Notes: generated by a model from the sequence alone, not told the origin. Positions 10,801 through 19,907 are shown, numbered from the stretch's first letter. The stretch: 64,000 nucleotides of DNA from Pseudomonas parafulva (GCF_000800255.1 NZ_CP009747.1:2604001-2668000); one strand, 5' to 3'. Numbers and translations: made by a program.

Positions 10801-11416
10801 GCATCAGACAGATGTAAAGCGCCAGATCCAACCTCGCGACGAAGCCACCCTCCTCCACCAGTGCTGGCAAGTACGTCTGCACCAGGGTCGTACGCATCAG
10901 GGCATGGCTGAGCCCACCGAACAGGTTCGGCGCGTAGGTTTCCAGGGCCTCCAGCAGATCCCCGCCATTGATCAGCGCGTCGTCCGGGCAGAGAACCGCA
11001 TTGAGCATGCGTGAGGGCAGCAAGGCGTCGTCGGCATCGCACAGCATGCGCTGGCAAATGGTCATACTCACGCCGGCATGCGCCTGCATCAATGCAGCCT
11101 GTTGGCTTATGCAATCGGGGAACAGACGATCATCGTCGCACAGGAACTTGATCAGCTCACCGCGCGCTTCGCTCAGGCATGCCAGCAGATTGCGCGCGAA
11201 GCCTAGGGTGCCAGCGTTTCGCATGTAGCGCACCGCTACACCCGACTGCGCCACCACCTGCTCGACGATATGCTCGATGGCGCCGTCCGTGCTGTCATCG
11301 CATACCAGCACCTCCAGGTTCGGGTAGTCCTGCTCGATAGCACTGAGCAACGTTGCGCGGAAGAAGTCTGCGCGGTAGGCAGGGATAACGATGCTGACGA
11401 GGGCGGATGGGGTCAC
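7847..11416 (-). CDS. Large multidomain glycosyltransferase (Fgt1-like)
   Basis: This 1189-residue protein carries an N-terminal GT2 domain (V-S-I-V-I-P-A-Y-R at residues 6-14, C-D-D-D-R near 90). Two further GT2-like modules follow at about 335-560 and 575-800, and a GT4-like domain at about 865-1189 contains V-G-W-A-G-G and R-L-L-E-Y-G. The N-terminal and C-terminal domains keep good catalytic motifs; the third module has L-D-S-A in place of an acidic pair. Start: GTG at 11416 with AAGG about 9 bases upstream; GTG at 11455 is possible but lacks a ribosome site. It lies 73 bases downstream of flgL on the same strand, and probably adds a glycan to flagellin. Confidence 0.74.
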   Translation of the reverse strand: MTPSALVSIVIPAYRADFFRATLLSAIEQDYPNLEVLVCDDSTDGAIEHIVEQVVAQSGVAVRYMRNAGTLGFARNLLACLSEARGELIKFLCDDDRLFPDCISQQAALMQAHAGVSMTICQRMLCDADDALLPSRMLNAVLCPDDALINGGDLLEALETYAPNLFGGLSHALMRTTLVQTYLPALVEEGGFVARLDLALYICLMRRGDLGHLKRYLSLERLHPGRLSHQTRLVMAFDGETDWIKAMLAARTSEPAPATGWVRYLPLDEYSASPDATWREYELNRLYGAQQARQQQQVGTDCLSFDEVYEQWLECRALSTAQLAALPKRFEQWPIRPRIVSVIWAQNGEEHAVRTTLTSLKAQSYESAGCWVLAPETLALPEDGSIERVRNDGDGFAALQARLDATDEFDWVLLLRAGDRLVPHALAIMAERMALGGRLCLYPDEGGHDTLRAHTPILKPDFNLDLMRSLPYVGRVLAFDCQALRTAGGFDTTFGPLAAHDLIWRLAEQQGLQVVEHIDQLLVHCQWDIDRWLRDPDCVAQAPKVVTAHLARLGVDAQVIGHQELALCRVDYRHHSPALVSILVDVGQDLAAAMRCVESVFEHTLYTSFEVLLVAPDDLPDELHQWCRAMAALGSAQLRVVDVGAGERVQRFNQASHAASGQYLLMLDSACVAFDAHWLSEMMAQAQRPEVGVVGPKLCTREGNVFGAGLVLGLHGGVSSPFVGVSAQSSGYLHRLQAAQNWSALPLDGMLIRRELFETLEGFDLQALHAGLHDADLCLRARERGYLCVWTPYALLVRLGSAHDVPPDSRRKALDLDTFHSRWLATVARDPAYNCNLSLKMASFNLDPGQRRGWDPFIARVLPSVLGLPINTSAVGHYRVAQPFHELEKAGWIQGRLDYSTPEMIEIEREQPDVIILQCRYTTTSLDEMKRIKRLSNARRIYEIDDYIIDVPKKNAHARNMPSNMRELVSEGIGLCDRLVVSTQPLADALSGMHHDIRVVPNMLAAHLWADRHSERQTTLRPRVGWAGGTSHRGDLELLLDVIRTLAEEVDWVFFGMCPDVLRPYVKEFHKGVPLAVYPQKLASLNLDLALAPLEQNLFNDCKSNLRLLEYGACGFPVICTQTKAYEGYLPCTRVRDNTSAQWLEAIRMHLADPQASYRQGDALREAVLRDYLLRPHHLQQWANAWLAD

Positions 11417-11489
11417 AGCGCGGAACCTTGTGAAAGGCCCGCGCGCCGCGCTCACGAGCGCGAGCGCACGGACGATGACGCAGGAGGGA

Positions 11490-13058
11490 TCAGATGTAAT
11501 TGACCAACGACAAACTGGCGATCTTGGCGTAGGACTGCAGCGAAGCCTGATACATGTTGGTCTGCATCTGCAGGCGCATCATCACCGATGCCGGGTCACT
11601 GTCGCGGATCGAGCTCTGGGTCTTGGCGTTCTCGGTGGTCAGCGCCTCGTTAGTCTCGGACTGCACGTCCAGCGCCGCACCGCGGCCACCGATGCTGCTG
11701 ATGGACGAGGCGACCTGATCGGACGCGCTGCGGACATTGCCGATCGCCGAATCCAGGGCGGCCTGGAAGTTGCGCTTGGCCGTCGGATCACTGTCCACAG
11801 GGGAGTTCAGGGCCGCGCGCAACTGGCCGATGGTGTCGAGTACGTTCTGGGTCTGATGGGTATCGACCTTGATGCCGAACGCGTCACCGGCACTGGGGGT
11901 GCCCGACAGCTGGAAGCTCACGCCCGAGGCGGTCGCCGTTGAACCTGACAGCGTTCCGCTGGAGATCGGGCGGCTATTGTCGCTCATCGGTGCGGCGTAC
12001 AGCTCGAAGTCGGTGGCGCTGGTGAACTTCAAGACCGCACCGCCGCCCGGGAACGAGGCGTTGTACTGGCCCTGGTTGCTGATGGTAGCGCCGGTCACCT
12101 GCGCCGAAGAGCTGTTGCCGGGGCTGCGCGTGCCAGCGATGGAGTCGGCCTTGGAGCTCAGGCTGAAGGTGTGCCCGGCGATGGCTGCATCCGGGTTGGC
12201 CTGGTCGCCCGGCTTGAGGCTGATGCCCAGACGCAGGTCCACTCCGCGGAAAGAGATCGAAGGGTTGTCGCTCTTGGGGTCGAACTTGCCGCCCTGAGAG
12301 GCTTCCAGCGTGACATCGTTGCCACCGGCGTCGAGGATGCGGTACTGGGTGCTGCTGAGAAACTCGATGTTGTACGGCTCGCCGCCGCGGAAGCGGTCGT
12401 TGTAGGTGGCGCTGCCGGACACTTGCCCGTCCGACAGACTCACGCGTCCGTCGTCCACCGCCGGCGAGGTCAGGCGGGTCTGGCTGCGGCTGGTGTTGAG
12501 CGCCTGTTCGAAGGCGTCGTAACCCGTCTCGTTGGTCGCCAGGCTGAGCATGTCACCGACCTGCAGCTTGAGCTGGCTCTGGTCGCCCTGATAGCTGTAG
12601 GTGCCGTCAGCGTTGCGGGCATACGGTGGGGTGTCGCCCTTGGAGCCGGAGAACAGGTACTTGCCGTTCTCGTCACGGCTGTTCATCAGGGAGAACAATT
12701 GCTCCTCCAGCGATTTCAGCTCGGCGGCATTGGCCTTGCGGTCGTCGTCGGTAAAGCCGGCGTTGCCGGAACTGACCGCCAGTTCGTTGACACGCTGCAG
12801 GATGTTGCTGATGCCGTTGAGCGTGCTCTCTGCCGTGCCCAGCGCGTTGCGCACGTTGGTGGTGTTGGTCTTGTACTGGTCCAGCATGTTCTTCTGCTGA
12901 TCGAGTTGCAGCAGCCGCGAGGCGCCCACCGGATCGTCGGCGGCAGTACGCACGCGGACCAGATCGGTGGCTTCCTGCTGGGTCTTGACCAGGTTGCCGA
13001 AGCTGCGCTGGTTGTTGGTGCTGCTGGTGTTGTAGAACTGCGAAGTGGAAATACGCAC
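11490..13058 (-). CDS. flgL: Flagellar hook-filament junction protein FlgL (HAP3)
   Basis: FlgL joins the FlgK ring at the hook end to the flagellin filament outside the cell. The N-terminus (M-R-I-S-T-S-Q-F-Y) and the helical flagellin-like D0/D1 segments at both ends are clear, ending in Q-S-Y-A-K-I-A-S-L-S-L-V-N-Y. At 522 residues it is longer than enterobacterial FlgL (about 317) and P. aeruginosa FlgL (about 440). The extra length lies in the variable surface-exposed middle, roughly residues 170-400, rich in Ser, Thr and Gly. It starts 14 bases after flgK and is the last flagellar gene of the flgF-L operon. Confidence 0.95.
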   Translation of the reverse strand: MRISTSQFYNTSSTNNQRSFGNLVKTQQEATDLVRVRTAADDPVGASRLLQLDQQKNMLDQYKTNTTNVRNALGTAESTLNGISNILQRVNELAVSSGNAGFTDDDRKANAAELKSLEEQLFSLMNSRDENGKYLFSGSKGDTPPYARNADGTYSYQGDQSQLKLQVGDMLSLATNETGYDAFEQALNTSRSQTRLTSPAVDDGRVSLSDGQVSGSATYNDRFRGGEPYNIEFLSSTQYRILDAGGNDVTLEASQGGKFDPKSDNPSISFRGVDLRLGISLKPGDQANPDAAIAGHTFSLSSKADSIAGTRSPGNSSSAQVTGATISNQGQYNASFPGGGAVLKFTSATDFELYAAPMSDNSRPISSGTLSGSTATASGVSFQLSGTPSAGDAFGIKVDTHQTQNVLDTIGQLRAALNSPVDSDPTAKRNFQAALDSAIGNVRSASDQVASSISSIGGRGAALDVQSETNEALTTENAKTQSSIRDSDPASVMMRLQMQTNMYQASLQSYAKIASLSLVNYI

Positions 13059-13072
13059 GGTCTACGTCTCCT

Positions 13073-15118
13073 TCAAAGACTGTTGATCAAGGTGGCGAAG
13101 GTGGCCTGGGCCGCCTTGATGATCTGCGAGGACGCGGTGTAGTACTGCTGGAACTTGACCAGGTTGCCGGTCTCTTCATCGATCGACACACCCGAGACGC
13201 TGTCGCGCCCTTCCAGTGCCGACTTCTGCAACGCGTCGGTGGCATCCATGTCCATGCTCGCCTGGCTGGCCTTGCCGCCGACGTTGGACACCAGCTTGGC
13301 GTAGGCGTCGGTCATGCTGATGCCACGGCCGTCAGCGCCCACGTCCACCGTGGCCTTGGTTTGCAGGTCGAGAATCGACTGGGCGTTGCGGTTGTCGGAG
13401 GAACCGCCGGCGGTCAGCGACACCGTGAAGTTGTCACCGCTCTTAGGCGCACCCGCCACGTCCATCTCGAAAGTGAAATTACGCTGGGTGGCGCCGTCCA
13501 TGATCGGGTTGCCGGAGCCGTCGACCATCGGCACCGAGAGCTGCAGCTTGTTGCTCTGGCCGGGGATGATGGTGCCGGTGCCGATCGAATTGCCCTTGGC
13601 GTCGTACAGGGTATAGCCCTGAGGCGAGGCGGAGTCGTCGCCGAACACCAGTTTGACCGGTGTGGAGTACTTCAGGCCCGTCTGCAACTCGGCGCGGTCG
13701 GTGGCATCGTAGATGTCCAGCTTGGAGGTCAGGGTCGGCTGGTTGACCAATCCGGTGCCCTGGTTGCCCGCGCCGTTGACCACACTCAGTGGCGAGGACA
13801 TGGCCAGGCGCTTGGGGTCGGTGAGCACCGCCTGGATACCGGCAGCGGCATTGCGCGTCGGGGTGATCTTGAAACTGTCACCGGCGGACACCGCGCCGCC
13901 GTTGAGCGACAGGCTGAAACCTTCGATCACCTTGGGCGGGTTGTCGGTGAGGTCGAAATTGCCCATGTCGGTGCCATCGGGCAGCTTGCGCACGTTGTAG
14001 CCGGTGGCGCTGGTGAAGGTCACCTGGTAGTCGCTGGTGCCGAGCTTACCGCTGTCCTTGATGGTCACATCGAGGTTGCCGGAACCGGCGCTGTTGCCTT
14101 GTCGGGCGATGCTGCGCTCGCTGACGGCCTTGGCGCTGTTGATGTCGCCGAACAGCAGCGCGCCGAACTCGCCGTTCTTGTCGATGCCCTGCCCCAGTTG
14201 GCTGTTGATCGCGTCGGAGATCACCAGCGCCACGCGGCCCAGCTCGTTGAGTGCCGGGTCCAGGGTTTCCTTGCGGTAACGCAGCAGACCGCCGAGCTCA
14301 CCACCGGTGGTGGACGCGGTGATGTCCATCTTGGTGCTGCCGCGGTTGATGACCAGGCTCATGCGCGTGGGATCGTCGCGCCCCGGCGCCACTTCCAGGG
14401 CCTGGGTGGTCTTGCCGAGCACCAGCGCCTGGCCGTTGGGCAAGTAGATGTCGTAGTTGCCTTCGCGCTCGACCACCTGGGTGCCGACCAGCTTGTTCAG
14501 TTCGCGCACCGCACCGTCGCGCTGATCGAGCAGGTCGTTGGGCTGGCCCTGGATCGCCGAGACACGGGAAATCTGCTCGTTGAACTGGGCGATGGTGGTG
14601 GTGAGCTTGTTCACCTGATCGGCCATCGACGCCATGTTGGCGTTGAGGTTGGTGTTCTGTTGATTGAGCTGCGAGGACAGGCTGTTGAAGCGCTTGGCCA
14701 AGGTCTGCGCGCCGGTCAGCAGCAATTGCCGCGAGGCGTCCTCGTTGGGCTTGGCCGCCGCATCCTGCATGGCGTTGAAGAAGCCCTTCAGCGCTGCGGT
14801 GATGCCGGTGTCGGCACTCGACAGCGCCGTATCGAGCGGAGCGATCTGCTTGAGGTACGAGGTGGCGTCGCTGGACAACGAGGTGGTGGTGCGCAGCTGG
14901 TTCTCGAGGAAGGCGTTGTACACCCGGCGCACGTCGGCCAGGGTCGTGCCGCTGCCCATGAAGACCGTGCCGGTCTGCTGCGAGCCCTTGGTCTTCTGCA
15001 CGATCTGCTGGCGAGAGTAGCTGTCCACATCGGCGTTGGCGATGTTGTTACCCAGGGTATGCAACCCCGATTGCGCGGCGCCCAGCCCGGACATGCCAAT
15101 GTTGATCAAGCTCGCCAT
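13073..15118 (-). CDS. flgK: Flagellar hook-associated protein FlgK (HAP1)
   Basis: FlgK caps the hook and forms the first junction ring beneath FlgL. The 681-residue product begins M-A-S-L-I-N-I-G-M-S-G-L and carries the axial-protein signature L-G-N-N-I-A-N-A-D near residue 24. It ends with the usual helix containing V-K-F-Q-Q-Y-Y-T-A-S-S-Q, needed for export and polymerisation. The central repetitive region forms the outer domains. The gene follows flgJ by 12 bases in the flgFGHIJKL operon. Confidence 0.95.
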   Translation of the reverse strand: MASLINIGMSGLGAAQSGLHTLGNNIANADVDSYSRQQIVQKTKGSQQTGTVFMGSGTTLADVRRVYNAFLENQLRTTTSLSSDATSYLKQIAPLDTALSSADTGITAALKGFFNAMQDAAAKPNEDASRQLLLTGAQTLAKRFNSLSSQLNQQNTNLNANMASMADQVNKLTTTIAQFNEQISRVSAIQGQPNDLLDQRDGAVRELNKLVGTQVVEREGNYDIYLPNGQALVLGKTTQALEVAPGRDDPTRMSLVINRGSTKMDITASTTGGELGGLLRYRKETLDPALNELGRVALVISDAINSQLGQGIDKNGEFGALLFGDINSAKAVSERSIARQGNSAGSGNLDVTIKDSGKLGTSDYQVTFTSATGYNVRKLPDGTDMGNFDLTDNPPKVIEGFSLSLNGGAVSAGDSFKITPTRNAAAGIQAVLTDPKRLAMSSPLSVVNGAGNQGTGLVNQPTLTSKLDIYDATDRAELQTGLKYSTPVKLVFGDDSASPQGYTLYDAKGNSIGTGTIIPGQSNKLQLSVPMVDGSGNPIMDGATQRNFTFEMDVAGAPKSGDNFTVSLTAGGSSDNRNAQSILDLQTKATVDVGADGRGISMTDAYAKLVSNVGGKASQASMDMDATDALQKSALEGRDSVSGVSIDEETGNLVKFQQYYTASSQIIKAAQATFATLINSL

Positions 15119-15130
15119 GTTTCGCTGCCC

Positions 15131-16327
15131 TTAAAGTTGCGTGGTGGTCCCGAGCATTGCGTAGCTCGTGTCCGACTTCATTTGTCGTGCGATCTGCGAG
15201 ATCTTGCTGGCGTAGTTGGGGTCGGTGGCATACCCCGCCTTCTGCAGCTCTCGCACGAACTGTTCCGGTTTATCGGCTGCGTTCACCGCAGCTTGATAGC
15301 GCGAATTGTTCTGTAACAGGCTGACCAGGTCGTGGAAGCTGTCCTGGTACGACGCGTAGGAGCGGAACGCCGCCGTCTCCTTGACGAACTGGCCGTCACG
15401 AAACTCGCTGGTGATCGCCCGCGCCTCGCCGCCCTGCCAGTTGCCGGTGGCCTTGATGCCGAACAGGTTGTGACTGCTGCTGCCGTCGGGGTTGCGCATG
15501 ACCGACTTGCCCCAGCCGGTTTCCAGGGCCGCCTGGGCCACCAGATAGCGCGGATCGATGCCGATGCGCTTGGCGGCCTGCTCGGCCATCGGCAGCATGG
15601 TGGCGACGAAAGCGTCGCTGTCGGCGAACGCTTTCTTCGGCGCCAGCGGTGGCTGGGCCACGGCGCGGCCGAGGATCTGCAGGTCACGCCCGGGCGCGGC
15701 GAACGCTTGCGCCGGTTCCCAGTCGCCAGTGGCCACGCCGCCGGGGGGAATGTCGCCGCGTTGCGGCAGTGCCGCTGCGTTGCCAGCCGCCGCGGGCGCG
15801 CTCGCCGACGGCACGATGCCGGCCAACAGGCGATCGGTGAGTTTGCCGGGCAGCGACAGGCGCCGCGCATTGAGCGCCGCCACGTCGTTGCGGGTCGCCG
15901 TGGACTCCATCGCCTGCGGCGCGGCGACCACCTTCGTGCCCCACAGCGCCGGCGCATTACCGTCCACGCGCGGGAACGGACTGGTGTTGGGACGCGCGGC
16001 CTTGTTCTTCGACAGCTGGCGCACCAGCACGTCCTGCAGACCGATACCGCCGCCCTCGCGGGACATGCTCACGGACAACTGCTGGTCGTACATGTCGCGG
16101 TACTGCTTGACCGTCTCGGTGTTCATCGGGTCGTCGGCCGCCATGACATCGCCCGCCTTGCGCGAGGCCTTGAGCATCTCGCCGATGAACAGCGACTCGA
16201 ACTCCTGGGCCACCTTGCGGATGTTGCCCTCGCTGTCGCGGTCGCCGTGCTTGAGCGAACTCAGGCGATTGAGGTCGGTGTAGGCGCCGCTGTCGGCGCT
16301 ACCGGAGACCAGGCTCTTGGGGGTCAT
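15131..16327 (-). CDS. flgJ: Peptidoglycan hydrolase / rod cap FlgJ
   Basis: FlgJ scaffolds rod assembly and cuts peptidoglycan so the rod can cross the periplasm. The N-terminal 110 residues form the rod-binding domain (F-E-S-L-F-I-G-E-M-L-K-A). After a long, Pro/Ala-rich linker the C-terminal half is a glucosaminidase domain with A-A-L-E-T-G-W-G-K-S near residue 267 (catalytic Glu) and N-L-F-G-I-K-A. At 398 residues it is longer than the E. coli protein (about 313) because of the linker. It lies 11 bases after flgI. Confidence 0.94.
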   Translation of the reverse strand: MTPKSLVSGSADSGAYTDLNRLSSLKHGDRDSEGNIRKVAQEFESLFIGEMLKASRKAGDVMAADDPMNTETVKQYRDMYDQQLSVSMSREGGGIGLQDVLVRQLSKNKAARPNTSPFPRVDGNAPALWGTKVVAAPQAMESTATRNDVAALNARRLSLPGKLTDRLLAGIVPSASAPAAAGNAAALPQRGDIPPGGVATGDWEPAQAFAAPGRDLQILGRAVAQPPLAPKKAFADSDAFVATMLPMAEQAAKRIGIDPRYLVAQAALETGWGKSVMRNPDGSSSHNLFGIKATGNWQGGEARAITSEFRDGQFVKETAAFRSYASYQDSFHDLVSLLQNNSRYQAAVNAADKPEQFVRELQKAGYATDPNYASKISQIARQMKSDTSYAMLGTTTQL

Positions 16328-16338
16328 CGCCAGGCTCC

Positions 16339-17454
16339 TCAGATCACGATCAGGTCGGCTTGCAAGGCGCCGGCCTGTTTCAGGGCTTCGAGGATCGCCA
16401 TCAGGTCACCCGGCGCCGCGCCGACCTGGTTCACCGCACGGACGATCTCGTCCAGCGTGGTGCCCGGGCCGAACTTGAACATCGGCTTGGCTTCCTGCTG
16501 CGCATTGACCCGCGAGCGCGGCACCACGGCGGTCTGGCCGTTGGACAGCGGCCCTGGCTGGCTGACGATCGGGTCTTCGGTGATGGTCACGGTCAGGCTG
16601 CCGTGGGTGACGGCGGCTGGCGAGACTTTCACGTTCTGGCCGATCACGATGGTGCCGGTACGCGAGTTGATGATGACCTTGGCCACGGCCTGGCCGGGGT
16701 CGATCTCCAGGTTCTCCAGGATCGACAGGTAGTCCACGCGCTGGCTGGGGTCCATCGGCGCGCTGACGCGTACCGATCCGCCGTCCAATGCCTGGGCCAC
16801 GCCCGGGCCGAGCAGCTCGTTGACCTTGTCGACGATGCGCTTGGCCGTGGTGAAGTCGGGGCGGTTGAGGTTCAACGTCAAGGTATTGCCTTGGTTGAAG
16901 CCGCTCGGCACCGCGCGCTCGACCGAGGCGCCGCCAGGAATGCGCCCGGCCGACGGCACGTTGACGGTGATCTTGGAGCCGTCGCGACCTTCGGCGTCGA
17001 AGCCACCGACCACCAGGTTGCCCTGGGCGATGGCATAGACGTTGCCGTCGATGCCCTTGAGTGGCGTCATCAGCAGGCTGCCGCCGCGCAGGCTCTTGGA
17101 GTTACCGATCGAGGACACGGTGATGTCGATCACCTGCCCCGGCTTGGCGAACGCCGGCAGGTCGGCATGCACCGACACCGCCGCGACGTTCTTGAGCTGC
17201 ACGTTGCCCGACCCCGGCGGTACCTTGATGCCGAACTGCGAGAGCATGTTGTTGAAGGTCTGCAGGGTGAACGGCGTCTGGGTGGTCTGGTCACCGGTAC
17301 CGTTGAGCCCCACCACCAGCCCGTAGCCGATCAGCTGGTTGGCGCGCACGCCGGAAATGCTGGCGATGTCCTTCAGCCGTTCGGCCTGGGCGGCGACGGC
17401 GAAGGTCAGGAGCAAGGTCGCGGCAATCAACTGCCTGGCGTTGAACATGGTCAT
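16339..17454 (-). CDS. flgI: Flagellar P-ring protein FlgI
   Basis: FlgI forms the bushing ring in the peptidoglycan layer around the rod. The 371-residue product has a Sec signal peptide ending A-Q-A before E-R-L-K-D, followed by the strongly conserved [13 protein letters not shown] segment; length matches the family. FlgA, encoded further upstream in this window, is its assembly chaperone. Two starts six bases apart (17454 and 17448) are both reasonable. Confidence 0.96.
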   Translation of the reverse strand: MTMFNARQLIAATLLLTFAVAAQAERLKDIASISGVRANQLIGYGLVVGLNGTGDQTTQTPFTLQTFNNMLSQFGIKVPPGSGNVQLKNVAAVSVHADLPAFAKPGQVIDITVSSIGNSKSLRGGSLLMTPLKGIDGNVYAIAQGNLVVGGFDAEGRDGSKITVNVPSAGRIPGGASVERAVPSGFNQGNTLTLNLNRPDFTTAKRIVDKVNELLGPGVAQALDGGSVRVSAPMDPSQRVDYLSILENLEIDPGQAVAKVIINSRTGTIVIGQNVKVSPAAVTHGSLTVTITEDPIVSQPGPLSNGQTAVVPRSRVNAQQEAKPMFKFGPGTTLDEIVRAVNQVGAAPGDLMAILEALKQAGALQADLIVI

Positions 17455-17460
17455 CCGTAC

Positions 17461-18156
17461 TCAGAAGGGCCAAAGCGGGCTCATGAAGAAGCGGTCCAGC
17501 CACCCGGGCTGGCTGGCGTCGGCGAAGGAGCCGGTGCCCGAATAGGTGATGCGCGCGTCGGCCACACGGGTGGACGGCACGGTGTTGTCGGTGGCGATGT
17601 CGTCGGCACGCACCAGCCCGGCGATGCGCACCAGCTCTTCGCCGGTGTTCAGGGTCATCCACTTCTCGCCGCGCACGGCGATGATGCCATTGGGCAGCAC
17701 CTCGGCCACGGTCACGGTGACCGAGCCGGTCAGGGTGTTGCCCTGGCTGGCCTGGCTGGCGCCCTTGGTGGTGCGATCGCCGTTGTAGCCGGCATTGAGC
17801 GACAGGTCGCCACCGCCGAACGGGTTGTTGGTGTTCGGGGTGGTGCCGAACAACGAGGTCAGACCGAGGTTGGCCTTGCTGTTCTTCTGCAACTGCGAAC
17901 CGGCATTCTTGCTCGCCGAGGTGCGCTCGTTGAGGGTGATGGTGATGATGTCACCGACCCGGAACGCCTTGCGGTCGCCATACATGTTCTGTTCGAACCC
18001 GGCCTGGTAGATCGAACCGTTGTTGGCCGCCGACGGCAGCGGGGTGCGTGGCAGCACGGGCGCATAGTACGGGTCGTTGGGCTTGGCCGACGGTGCGACG
18101 CAGCCGGCCAGCAACACGGCACCACCCAGGGCGACGACGGACAACAGACGATTCAT
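17461..18156 (-). CDS. flgH: Flagellar L-ring lipoprotein FlgH
   Basis: FlgH is the outer-membrane ring of the basal body. The 231-residue protein begins with a lipoprotein signal peptide whose lipobox L-A-G-C places the acylated Cys at residue 19. It contains the family segment [11 protein letters not shown] and ends with F-M-S-P-L-W-P-F. It sits between flgG and flgI, six bases before flgI, the usual operon order. Confidence 0.96.
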   Translation of the reverse strand: MNRLLSVVALGGAVLLAGCVAPSAKPNDPYYAPVLPRTPLPSAANNGSIYQAGFEQNMYGDRKAFRVGDIITITLNERTSASKNAGSQLQKNSKANLGLTSLFGTTPNTNNPFGGGDLSLNAGYNGDRTTKGASQASQGNTLTGSVTVTVAEVLPNGIIAVRGEKWMTLNTGEELVRIAGLVRADDIATDNTVPSTRVADARITYSGTGSFADASQPGWLDRFFMSPLWPF

Positions 18157-18216
18157 GACGCTTACCTCACGGTGTAACGGGCGCTGCCACGGCAGCCGGG
18201 TCGCTAGAGCCAGGGC

Positions 18217-19002
18217 TCAGAGTTTCTGGGTGACGAACGACAGCATCTGGTCGGCGGTGGAGATGACCTTGGAGTTCATCTCGTAGGCACGCTGGGTGGT
18301 GATCATATTCACCAGTTCTTCCACGGTGCTGACGTTGGAGTTCTCCAAGGTCTGCTGCAGCGTGGTACCCAGCCCGTTCAGGCCCGGGGTGCCCACCTGC
18401 GGCGCGCCGCTGGCGGCGGTCTCGAAGAACAGGTTGCTGCCGATCGCCTGCAGGCCGGCCGGGTTGATGAAGTCGGCGGTCTGGATGTTGCCGATGATCT
18501 GCGCGGCCGGGTTGCCGGGCACAGTGATCGACACGGTGCCGTCCTGGCCGACGGTGAAGGTCTGCGCCTCCGGCGGCACGACGATGGCGGGCTCCAGGGC
18601 GAAACCGTTGGCGGTGACGATCTGGCCGTCCGAATTGAGGTGGAAGGTGCCGTCACGGGTATAGGAAACGGTGCCATCAGGCTGCAGGACCTGGAAGAAC
18701 CCCCGGCCGTTGACGGCCAGGTCCAGCGGGTTCTCGGTGGTCTGCAGGCTGCCGGTCTGGAAGTTCTTCTGGGTGCCGACGACGCGCACACCGGTACCGA
18801 CCTGCAGACCCGACGGCAGCTCGCTGTCCTGGGTCGACTGGGCGCCAGGCTGACGCTTGGTCTGGTACAGCAGGTCCTGGAACTCGGCACGGTCGCGCTT
18901 GAAGCCAGTGGTCGAGACGTTGGCCAGGTTGTTGGAGATGACCGACAGGTTGGTGTCCTGTGCGGAGAGGCCGGTTTTAGCGACCCAAAGAGCCGGAAGC
19001 AT
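18217..19002 (-). CDS. flgG: Flagellar distal rod protein FlgG
   Basis: FlgG polymerises as the distal rod. It is 261 residues, the usual length, starting M-L-P-A-L-W-V-A-K-T-G-L, with the rod/hook motif S-N-N-L-A-N-V-S-T-T-G-F near residue 24. The C-terminal axial helix contains V-N-M-I-T-T-Q-R-A-Y-E-M-N-S-K. The start is supported by GAGGAG eight bases upstream. Third gene product needed for the L/P ring position together with FlgH and FlgI. Confidence 0.97.
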   Translation of the reverse strand: MLPALWVAKTGLSAQDTNLSVISNNLANVSTTGFKRDRAEFQDLLYQTKRQPGAQSTQDSELPSGLQVGTGVRVVGTQKNFQTGSLQTTENPLDLAVNGRGFFQVLQPDGTVSYTRDGTFHLNSDGQIVTANGFALEPAIVVPPEAQTFTVGQDGTVSITVPGNPAAQIIGNIQTADFINPAGLQAIGSNLFFETAASGAPQVGTPGLNGLGTTLQQTLENSNVSTVEELVNMITTQRAYEMNSKVISTADQMLSFVTQKL

Positions 19003-19050
19003 TCAGTGTTCTCCTCGTGCGCCTGTTTTACGGCACCCGTTCAAAGGTAA

Positions 19051-19791
19051 TTAGCCGAGTTGCAAGACCCGAGCCATGGCTTGGTCGCCTTCTTCGGCGG
19101 CCTTCATCATCTTGACGTGCAGTTCGAACTGACGGGACAGCGCCAGCACCGAGGTCATTTCTTCCACGGCATTGACGTTGCTGCCCTGAAGGAAACCCGA
19201 GACCACGCGCACGTTGGCATCGGCATCGGCCGGCTGGCCGCTGTTGGTGTGGATCAATCCATCCAGGCCTTTATGCATGGCCTTGATGTCCGGGTTGACC
19301 AGCTTGATGCGGTCCACCTCGGCCATGACTCGCGGATCTTCACCCATGGCGCGAATGCTGATGGTGCCGTCGTCACCCACTTCGACTTTCTGCTCAGGCG
19401 GAATGGCGATCGGTCCGCCGTTGCCCATCACCGCCATGCCATTGCCGGCACGCAGCACGCCGAGCGCGTCGATGTTCAGGCTGCCGGTGCGCACGTAAGC
19501 TTCGCTGCCGTCCGGCGCCTGCACGGCCATGAAACCGTTGCCGCTGACCGCCACGTCCAGGTCACGACCGGTTTCGATCAACGGGCCTGCACTGAAGTCG
19601 GTGGCGGGCCGCTCGCTCATGGCGAAGGCGCGCGCCGGAAAGCTGTCGCCGAACACGGGCATCGAGCGCGCCTGTTCCAGGTCGCGCTGAAAACCGTTGG
19701 TGGAAACGTTCGCCAGGTTGTTGGCATGCGCCTTCTGCGCCACCGCGTTCTGGGCGGCGCCGGTCATGGCGACGTAAAGCATCTTGTCCAC
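19051..19791 (-). CDS. flgF: Flagellar proximal rod protein FlgF
   Basis: FlgF is a proximal rod subunit of 246 residues here. The first residues M-D-K-M-L-Y-V-A-M-T-G-A-A-Q and the motif H-A-N-N-L-A-N-V-S-T-N-G-F are diagnostic, and the C-terminus has the axial helix (Q-F-E-L-H-V-K-M-M-K). The GTG start at 19791 is chosen over one 39 bases upstream because GGAGG lies six bases before it and it matches the conserved N-terminus. It is the first gene of the flgFGHIJKL transcript, 49 bases after the predicted sigma-54 start point. Confidence 0.96.
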   Translation of the reverse strand: MDKMLYVAMTGAAQNAVAQKAHANNLANVSTNGFQRDLEQARSMPVFGDSFPARAFAMSERPATDFSAGPLIETGRDLDVAVSGNGFMAVQAPDGSEAYVRTGSLNIDALGVLRAGNGMAVMGNGGPIAIPPEQKVEVGDDGTISIRAMGEDPRVMAEVDRIKLVNPDIKAMHKGLDGLIHTNSGQPADADANVRVVSGFLQGSNVNAVEEMTSVLALSRQFELHVKMMKAAEEGDQAMARVLQLG

Positions 19792-19850
19792 AGTTATCCT
19801 CCGCTGCACTGGCGATCGATTGCCGCTCACCGTTGCTGTGCAGGCTGTAA

Positions 19851-19866
19851 AGCAAGTTCCGAACCA
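19851..19866 (-). promoter_or_regulatory. Sigma-54 promoter of flgFGHIJKL
   Basis: On the minus strand TGGTTCGGAACTTGCT keeps the invariant GG-N10-GC spacing and the TTGCT of the -12 element. The predicted transcription start is near 19840, 49 bases before flgF. In Pseudomonas this operon is known to be class III, driven by sigma-54 with FleR. Confidence 0.75.
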
Positions 19867-19883
19867 ACTTTCCGTAATGCGCT

Positions 19884-19907
19884 AAAAAGCCCGTGATTAC
19901 GGGCTTT
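19884..19907 (-). terminator. Rho-independent terminator after flgBCDE and the small gene
   Basis: AAAGCCCGT at 19886-19894 and ACGGGCTTT at 19899-19907 form a perfect 9-bp stem with a GATT loop, followed on the minus strand by further Ts. It separates the flgBCDE transcript from the flgF promoter immediately downstream. Confidence 0.85.
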
